From positions 6,386,001 through 6,450,000 of the forward strand of contig NC_003279.8 in assembly GCF_000002985.6 (NCBI RefSeq): a DNA stretch of 64,000 bases, given 5' to 3'. A model generated the notes under the pieces. The model searched no databases. It was not told the origin of the DNA and was given only the letters and a program-made list of their open reading frames with translations. The first letter of the stretch is position 1, and every line of letters starts with the position of its first letter. Shown here piece by piece: positions 55,867-64,000 of the stretch. A program made the translations under genes and the position numbers. Source of the stretch: Caenorhabditis elegans (Eukaryota; Nematoda; Chromadorea; Rhabditida; Rhabditidae).

Positions 55867-58800
55867 TTAATTCGCATTGCTCGATCCGTCTAGTCCAAAG
55901 AGCATACGAATGTCGGCGGTGGTGAGCTTGTTCAATTTTCGGGTCGCTGTTCCTTCCAACACCGAAGCTGCCAATGCGAGCTTCTTCTCCTGGAGATCCA
56001 TGACTCGTTGCTCGATGGTCCCCTTCACGATTAATCTGCAAAATTTTGAAATATTTAGTCTAAAAATATGTACATAGTATTTAGACACATAACATGATTT
56101 TTAAAAAAAGTACCTATGAATAAAGACTTCCTTCTTCTGTCCCATTCGATAAATTCTGTCACAAGCCTGCTGTTCCAGTGCGGGATTCCAGTGCAAATCA
56201 ACCATAATCAGATGATTTCCTCCAATCAAATTGAGTCCAACACCTCCGGCAGTCAATGAGAGCAGCATCACCTGAGCTCCGCCTTTTTCCTGGTTGAAAC
56301 TGTCAACTCGTTCTTGGCGATCTTTGACAAGAACCTGGCCGGTGATTGATGTATAGTTGTGGCCGCCTGCTTGAATATGCTTTTCCACAAGATTCAGCAC
56401 AGAAGTCCACTGGGAGACAATCACACTGGAAATATTGATTTTTGAACATTTATTGTAGTTTTAAGGATTTTCTCTTCGGGACATATCCAGGTTGCATCAT
56501 CAAATTGAATAATTTTTAACATTGATTTATTTTCAAAAAAAAAAATTAACTGTTCTGATTACTAGAATGTCAGTGTTTCTATCTTGAAATTTCATAGTAT
56601 ATCCTCAAAAAGAAAAAAAAAGGTACACTTTCTCCTTCTTCTCCAAAATTTCACGAACAACTTCCAGCGTTTTGGCCATCTTGCAGCTAATGAAATCGGG
56701 CTCAAAGATTCGCGTGGGTGGTTGTTTTGGCTCCTCCTTATTTGTATCGACGCCTTCCTCATCATTATCACTATCGGCAATCGTCAAATCCGCCATTGTC
56801 TTCTCCATAAGATTCTCCAACTCTTTCATATCAGCATCCTCGTCGTCTCCTCCGTTAATCTTGAATGCGTCCAAGTCCATTCCGCTTTTGGTGATATGAA
56901 AGTGAACACACGCTTGACGAAGACGCATCAGCAACAACAAAATGCATGACATATTCTGGAAATTCGAGTTTCCCGCCAAGTTCCGTGGCCCGACGTTGTA
57001 CGGGTTCGCGAATTCATCATCATTTCCTCGTTGTCTGCGTCTACGAATCTGACCGTACTTTTGAATATCATCAGTATTAGTGACGATTTGCTTAACAAGC
57101 TTTTGTGCCGCCTCCATCATAATTGCATAGCCATTGGCTTCATCTCCAACCATCTCCAACTCATGGATCTCGATTTTCTTTTCTTTCAAGTTTACAATTT
57201 TCTTATTGGTCAGAGCGCACTGCTGATCCTTAGTTCTTCTGAGCATCAAATTTTTCGTCAGCAAATTCACACGATCCGCCATTCCAGTCTTCATTGGCAT
57301 AATTGATTCGGCCCAGAACTTCCGATCGCCGAACAACGGGATACGCAAAAACCTCACGAGACTGTACAAATCCCATAGGTTATTGTGAATCGGAGTACCC
57401 GAGAGACACCAACGCGAGAATGATGAGAGCCGGCACACTGCTTTTGAACATTGGGAGAGACGATTTTTGATGGCATGAGCCTCGTCGAGAATCACACGGG
57501 ACCAAGCGACACGAGCAAGAGGGGAGTCGTTTTTGCCAGCAGGGCGACGGGGATTTTCTTCGTTCTCTGGAAAAAATTAATGAAATCGCGGAAAATGGGT
57601 TCAAATTTCTGATTTATTTAAAAACATTGGCATTTCAAATTATAGAGTTTTTAGAAAAAACATATGCTGAGTTTTCACAAAAGCAAAATCGTTTTTGTAA
57701 GCAATCGATTATTGAATTGGAATGAAATTATACTTTCCAGAAAGTTCTTTTTTTAAAAGAAATAATACATTTCCTTGAAATAGATATTTTTCCCGAAAAC
57801 TCCCACTTTTTTTGAAAAGAAAATAGTTTTTTTGGAACAAATAACTCATTTTCCAGGGAAATCGGATTGTGATCAAAATTCAGCTTGAATTCAGATTTAA
57901 AATTCGTACCTGATTCATCGTCGGAATCTTCCTCTTTCTTGGATCCAGCCGCCTTTTTCTCCATAAGCTCATTGGCTGCCAATGTGTACGTGGTGATGAC
58001 GACATCATATCTTGCAAGCTCCTTTGGCTCAATTTGTCTCTGTTTCTTTGTTCCATGGAACATAAAAACGGAAAGCAAATCTGATTCGAGTCTTCGATTG
58101 ATTTCAGCTTCCCATTGGTGAATAAGTGAAGCTGGTGCAATGATTAATGTGCCATTTGATGGATACAATCCTTCTTCTTTTGCCACTCTTCTCTTCTCCT
58201 TATCCGCGGCATTATCTCCAGACTCTTTCCGTGCTCTTCTCGCTGCCTTCTGATGCACAATCAATGATAACATTGATAAAGTCTTGCCAAGACCCATATC
58301 GTCTGCGAGGATCCCACCCGAATGTGGTTGACCCTCACGCCAGACAAGCCAGCGAAGCCCTGCTTTTTGGTGAGGCATTAGCTCGACGAGGAGCCCGTCG
58401 GGTGTGTCCGTGAGGTCTGTTTCAGCTGGGATTGTGTGAGTTGCGCTGAAAAAAGAAGAGATAATTTTAGAGAAGACCATTTTCTTACGGAAATTATATT
58501 AATTGTTAGATTATAATTTGAAGGAGAAGCACTATGTTGGGTTTTTGTTTCAAATGATGACTGTTAAAATTGAATTAAATATATTTCTACAATTTCAAAT
58601 AAAAATCTAAAAAATGTCTGACTTGGCCGTTTTTCGACTGATTGGTTTTCCGGTTTTCGTTTTGTAATTAAAATTTCTTATTCGAATAGCTAATTGAAAC
58701 ACAAAAACAACGCAGAAAAACCGAAAATGTTTTTTGAAAACAAGAAAAGTTGTATTTTTAGTTATATTCGGCCAAAATATGGTATTTTCTATCATTAAAA

Positions 58801-60464
58801 TTTCTATGGTCAAGTTTTTCAGCATGGCATCCACACAGCTTTTGGGAACTGTTTTCAAAAAAACTGTAAGAATCAAAAAAATTTGTTTTAAAATATCTGT
58901 TTCCAAGCCACGCCAATTTTTGTGAGCGTGGCTTATTAAAGTTTAAAGAACTTTTGGTTCCCTCAGAATCCACAAATACTCTTTTTTTTTCGTAAAATAG
59001 AACGAAGCCGTCAACTGAGACTCAATTTTCTAAGAAACTAAAATTTTTACGAACTCGGCGAGCTGTTGCATCAATCGATCGGAAATCTTATTGACTTTGA
59101 GAATTTTCTGCTCTGTCATCCGCCCGCTCATCACTTTTCGCCCATTCTTGTCCAACATCGCCGCGAAATCCTGTGGAATTGGAGCAATCAAGTTTTTTGG
59201 CTGTGGTGGCGGGGGAATAGCCGTGGTTTTGTCTACCACCATGGTATCCGTCACTCCATTGATAATTCTTCGTTCAATTTCTTCAGTAATTTCATCAACT
59301 TGTAGCTTCACACGTGCTCCATTGTCCGGCAAATTCGATGAAAACTTCAAAAGTTTCAACTTTTTATCTTTGTTTGCTTCCAGCTCTTTTATGCTCAACT
59401 TTTGGAGCTCTGAAGCAGTATTTTTTGGAGGAGACGGTTGAGGAGAAGCTTCAGGAGAACCTGGATACGGTGTTTGTGGAGAATTTCCAGAACTTGTTTC
59501 AACCGAGGGAAGAGTTGAACGGTTTGGCGGCGGAGAGGTATTCTGTAAATTTATATATTTTTTGACAATAAAGCTGAAATTTTGTGAAAATATCGAAAAA
59601 GAGGATATAGATAATAATATCAATTTACTATGTCACATACCGAAGCACTAGCCGATTCCGTTGGGCGAAAATTGGTTAAACACGTCAGACGTTGGCTTGA
59701 AAACTTGCAAAAAGTGATTTTCTCGCTTGAAAAATCGTTTTCTAGATAATTTCTGGCAAGTAAAATGTGAAATTTTGGATAAATATCGGAAAAAAGTAAA
59801 AGGAAATTTTGAATTTTGAGCCAGCTTTAGGTCAATGTTTCCCCATTCTTACCATTGAATCATCCAAATCGGAAGCATGCCGGAACGTCTTCGCAATTGG
59901 CGAAAAATGCGAATTTATGAGATCACTGCTTTCAAGACTGCTATTTTCACCAGTTCCCCATCCACTTCGCGATGAGCCACCTGTCAGATCTTGATCCGAT
60001 TGCTGTTTGATGGATTTTCTGAGGAGCCGCTCACGGAGCTGCTGCTTTGCGCGGGGCTCATCGGATTCCTGTAGCTTCTTGGTGATCGGGGTCACTGGTT
60101 TTTCGAAGCTGTTGTCAATGAAGCTTCTCGAACGATAGTGATCGTCTGTGGAGCATTTAGAGCTCCCGTAGGTGGTGGAGGAACCGGTTCTGGAGATGCT
60201 CTGCTTGGAGTTTGGAGTTGATGTGTACACGGTTGAAGCCATGGAATTCAGAGAGGCATCAATAATTGTCCTGGGCGGCTCGGAGCTATCAGTTGATCTC
60301 ATTGAAGCTGTTTCATCGACTTCAGATGAGGAGCTGTGTCTTTCCTGAAATTCAATAATTTTAAAGCAAAATTCAAATGTTAAACTCGAACAAACCTTGC
60401 GATCCTCGTCTTCCGACGAGTCTGAGGAATCAATAATGACGTGATTCTTACGAAACGATGCCAT
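55867..60464 (-). CDS. SNF2-family ATPase, TTF2/Lodestar type
   Basis: TTF2/Lodestar proteins use ATP to release Pol II transcripts and clear polymerase from mitotic chromosomes. Exons 60396-60464, 59853-60344, 59641-59703, 59055-59542, 57910-58445, 56627-57566, 56114-56425 and 55867-56035 give 1022 residues. The first 370 residues are Ser-rich, acidic and likely disordered. The ATPase core follows: motif [10 protein letters not shown] (about 420), DEAH box [10 protein letters not shown] (about 580), SGTPIHNN (about 603). The second lobe opens [10 protein letters not shown] (about 862) and has TAGGVGLNL and [15 protein letters not shown]. An acidic insertion (DNDEEGVD) lies between the lobes. 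The C-terminal extension ([11 protein letters not shown] to IRMLFGLD) is typical of this subfamily. The acceptor of the small exon 59641-59703 is ambiguous, since an in-phase alternative lies further upstream. Confidence 0.88.
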
Positions 60465-61331
60465 CCTGCAATAATTGTCGTGAAATAAAACAGTTCTGGC
60501 TTGAAAATATTGGAAAAAAGAACGTGTTAGGAAAATCTTAACGTAAAATACAAAATTGTGCCTTTAAAAGTGTTTTTCTGAAAACCCCACAAAAATTCAA
60601 GGAAAACTGCAAAAACATTTCTTCGCGCAAAAATGGAAGTGCAGTGGAGCGCGCTTGCAATAATTCGAGACAACACGGGTTTTCGTAAACCGGGTCTTGG
60701 AGACATAGAAACTCGAGAAGAAACGTCTCATTGTGCACTTTCTGAGCACGTTTTATTGAAAATATCATAAAGTAACTTAAAATAAATAACTGTCAAATAA
60801 TTTCTGCTGATGAAAACACGTGTTGTCGCAATATGTGTCGAAATGAAAATATCAGGAAAAAACCATAACAAAGAGATCTACGAGCAAATTTGTTAGGTAA
60901 AATTTTTTTTGAGGTAATATGAATATATCTTTGATCGAGAAGGAAAAAAGCGCATTTTATTTCACGGTATTAATTTCATGTTTTTTCATGTTTTTTCCCC
61001 AATTACGCTTTTTCTTCAGATTCCGAATCTAGAATTATGAACTACGGTCACCAAATTGGTTCATTGTCGTGAAGAACCGCGCCGTGTTTGCGTACAACGA
61101 AATAATTTTGAATTTTTTCGCAGAATTTCAGTTTCTTTTTTCTTCAATCCGATCTGAGTTATCGCTAAATTTATTTTTTATTCTACTATTTATTTAATGC
61201 ATGATCACTATAGTTAATTAACTTTAACTTTTATATTAAATACATAAATTTCTCTCATCTCCACCTGTTTTCCTTTTCCATAAGAGAAATTTTCATTAAT
61301 TTTTTTGTAGGTAGGAGAGCCGAATAGATCA
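60465..61331. promoter_or_regulatory. Divergent intergenic region between the SNF2 gene and npp-12
   Basis: About 870 bp between two outward-facing starts, so it should contain both promoters. A TTTTTTTGTAG acceptor at about 61300-61310 precedes the npp-12 start and could receive a spliced leader. No other element is claimed. Confidence 0.45.
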
Positions 61332-63975
61332 ATGATTATACTTCGATCACTGCTCGTTTTGGCTTTAGTGCAAATCACAATATCATACCGGCTAAATGTT
61401 CCTCGAGTTTTATTACCGTACCATCCAACGGTCCCAGTTTCATTTGTGCTGGAAGTAACGCATCCAACCGGAGGTTGTTTTACATGGTAACTCAATGAAA
61501 TGATCTAATTATTTTTTAATATATTTAATTGCAGGAGATCTACTCGTCCCGATATTGTCTCTGTTAAACGTATCGAAACTAACGAAGCTGGATGTTCGGA
61601 TAAAGCTGAAATTCGATCGGTTGCGAAGCCTGGAACTGTTGGAAGTTCGGAATTGTCTGCTGTTATTTTTGCAGAAGATAAAGGTATAATTTTTGTGAAA
61701 TGTTGGTTTTAAAATTTTTATTAAGGATCCGGCACAACATTGAGTTGCGGCGTGACAGTAGATGAGATCGCAACTATTAGCATCGAAACAACAACGAAAG
61801 TTCTATTCGTGGACGCTGCCCCTGCTCGAATGACTGTTGACGCATTTAACGCCGATGGCGATCGATTCTCTACTCTCAGTGAAATTGCATTGGAATGGGA
61901 GCTTGCATCAACATCTTCAAATAAAGCGAAACCACTACGAATTGTTCCATTCGAGCAATCAACATATGAAGCTCCTTCTGAAATTGTTAAACTGGAAAAG
62001 AATCGAAAGAAAGGATATCTAATTCTGATTGAAGGTGTTGGAACAGGAACAGCCACATTGACAACCAAGTTCAGTGATGCTTATTTGCAGGTGAGCAATC
62101 TGCAAAACTACATTTACCTAGGATGTTTTTTTTTTCAGAAAGTAGCAGCGCACAACGTCGAACTCGCCGTCGTCGCAAATTTACTTTTGGTTCCATCTCA
62201 AGATGTTTACTTGCCAGTTCACTCAGTTCTTCCATTCCAAGTTTTAATTGTCAAGCAGCGTGGAACAGAAATAGTGAACATGCCTAATCCGTCATACGAA
62301 CTTCAAATTGATGGTGGTGATGTGGCGTCGCTCGATAAAAAAAGTTCATCTGTGAGAGCTCTGACGATTGGAAACACTGCAGTACATCTCTTGAGCAGCC
62401 GTGAGTTGCATAAATGGATGTTTCTCGTTCAAAAAGAATTTTTCAGATGTCGATGTGCGCGCTAAAGCTGGATTACGTCCACCATCTACTGTCATTCATG
62501 TGGTAGACGCCGAATCTGTCCAATGGCATGTTTCAGGAGATAATTGGATGCTAGAAACCGGAAAACAGTATACAATCAACGTTGAACTTCTTGATGAGCA
62601 CGGAAATGTTATGTTTGTTGCTGATGTAAGTTAAGCTCTGAAAAATTGAACAAAAAACAGCTGTCAATTTTTAAATTTTACAACTTTTCAGAATTCCCGT
62701 TTCGACACTCATATCGATGAGCAATTTCTTCATGTGGATTTCAAGTCTGAGAATGGTACCTGGTTCCTTGTGACTCCACTGAAACCCTCAAAAACTACTC
62801 TTCGAACCAAATTTGTTGCTATTATTGATGCCAAGGGAAATCGAATTGCACAAAGTGGCAAAATTGGCGGAGAGCAGCGAGTAACTATCGTTGATCCTGT
62901 GAGAATTGTTCCACCGGTTATCTATTTGCCATTCGTATCTGAGAAAAGATCACAAATTGATCTAACAGCAACTGGAGGCAGTGGATTGTTTGAGTGGACT
63001 TCTGAAGATGGACACGTGGCAACGGTGGATCTGCTAACTGGAAGAATGACTGCGAATTCATTAGGAAGCACTAAAGTGAAAGCAACTGATAAGAGAAATG
63101 ATCAGCTTCGTGACATTGCCAGTGTTCATATTCTCGAAGTGTCTGGAATCGGATTTGGAGAAACTGTCCGTGAGACATTCGTCGGAGATACTCTTACATT
63201 AAATATCAAGGCAACCGGACTCACATCTGATGGACTTTTAGTTGAAATGTCCGATTGTCGAAATATCCGTGCTCATGTTCAAATTACGGATAATGCGTTG
63301 CTTCGGCACGAGTCTTCAGCTGATTCGTCGCTTCCAATGATGGGCACTGGTTGTGGAACAATAACTTTCAAAGGACTGTCATCAGGAGATGCCCGAGTGT
63401 CCATCAGTTATTTGGGCCACAAAGCGAGCATCGATGTAGCAGTCTACGAGAAATTGTCTATTTCCGAAGAATCTTCATCAATTGCACTCGGAAGTACTCA
63501 CCCATTGACTGTGTCTGGTGGACCAAGACCGTGGATTTTGGATCCAGCAAACTTTTACAAAACACAAGAAACAAAGCAATCGCAACTTCAAGTCACATTT
63601 GAAAACGAAAAAGTTTTGTTCAAGTGTGGATCTTCAGAAGTAACAGAAGCTGTTCGTCTTCGTATTGGAAACCTCAAATCGTCAACGCTTCCACTTCCAA
63701 TTCACTCTGAAATTACAGTTTCGATTTGTTGCGCAAAGCCAACTCGTCTTGAAATTTTTGACAAGAAACAACGTCCATCCAAGTGCCCATTGAATGTTCA
63801 TTCAATGCTTATCAATACAAATGTAGAACTCGTTCTCCGTGGATCAGGAGTTTGTAATGGAGCTGCAACTCCGTTGGCCTCAATCAACGGGCTTTCACCG
63901 AAATGGACTACTTCTGATTCTGGTCTTTTGACGGTTAATCGTCATGGAATTGAGGCAGATGCGACTTCTGGAAAG
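61332..63975 (+). CDS. npp-12: Nuclear pore membrane glycoprotein gp210 (partial, continues past the window)
   Basis: gp210 is a single-pass nucleoporin with a very large lumenal region; it sits in the pore membrane and helps nuclear envelope breakdown. Exons seen: 61332-61486, 61535-61683, 61726-62090, 62139-62400, 62447-62625 and 62692-63975. The last ends GGAAAG|GTGAGT, so more exons follow outside the window. About 798 residues are visible, against roughly 1800 for the family. The signal peptide (MIILRSLLVLALVQITIS) is followed by the gp210 N-terminal hallmark YRLNVPRVLLPYHPTVPVSF. Tandem Ig-like beta domains of the bacterial-Ig type follow (FEWTSEDGHVATVDLLTGR, ALTIGNTAVHLL, GSTKVKATDKRN). 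Head-to-head with the SNF2 gene. Confidence 0.93.
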
Positions 63976-64000
63976 GTGAGTTGATTCTGAAAACTAAGTT

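Noticed and set aside
59091..59441. Plus-strand frame over the SNF2 gene
   Set aside because: Shadow of the real minus-strand exon 59055-59542.

Overview
The window is animal nuclear DNA, almost certainly Caenorhabditis elegans (chromosome I). It is AT-rich, has many short introns with TTTTCAG acceptors, carries trans-splice-type acceptors just upstream of start codons, and encodes recognisable nematode proteins (SAN-1/MAD3, RBX-2, CBP80/NCBP-1, a synaptotagmin, a TTF2/Lodestar-type SNF2 ATPase, gp210/NPP-12). All exon structures were rebuilt by hand from splice signals and reading phase; each complete model sums to a whole number of codons. Species and gene symbols rest on recognition of the proteins, not on a search.

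Layout. 376-4939 (-): three-finger C2H2 protein. 4940-18592: gene-poor stretch of about 13.6 kb with one decayed mariner-like element (6695-7643) and a purine-rich, GC-rich block near 12.1-12.5 kb that looks like a promoter. 18593-19608 (+): four-pass membrane protein. 19882-20936 (-): small secreted PAN-like protein. 21534-23051 (+): san-1, a spindle-checkpoint protein. 23393-30650 (-): GRAMD1/Aster-type sterol-transfer protein with several alternative first exons. 30651-34240: intergenic. 34241-34642 (-): two orphan coding-like exons with a broken frame. 34849-35849 (-) rbx-2 and 36106-39553 (+) ncbp-1 are divergent genes sharing a 256-bp promoter. 39793-42942 (-): leucine-rich-repeat membrane protein. 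43608-45525 (-): SH2-pseudokinase. 45526-50150: intergenic, ending in a pyrimidine-rich promoter. 50151-54897 (+): synaptotagmin. 55867-60464 (-): SNF2 ATPase. 61332-63975 and beyond (+): npp-12, cut by the window edge.

Most genes are unrelated housekeeping or neuronal genes, as usual in a nematode autosomal cluster. The two receptor/signalling-like genes at 39.8-45.5 kb lie on the same strand but are 665 bp apart, so no operon is claimed.

The most unusual items are: (1) the 43.6-45.5 kb protein, whose SH2 domain lacks the FLVR arginine and whose kinase-like domain lacks the catalytic Asp and DFG Asp; (2) internal start exons in the GRAMD1 homolog that would make forms lacking the GRAM domain; (3) the orphan, one-base-out-of-frame exon pair downstream of rbx-2; (4) a GC-AG intron in san-1; and (5) a G14 tract in the SNF2 gene's 3' flank.
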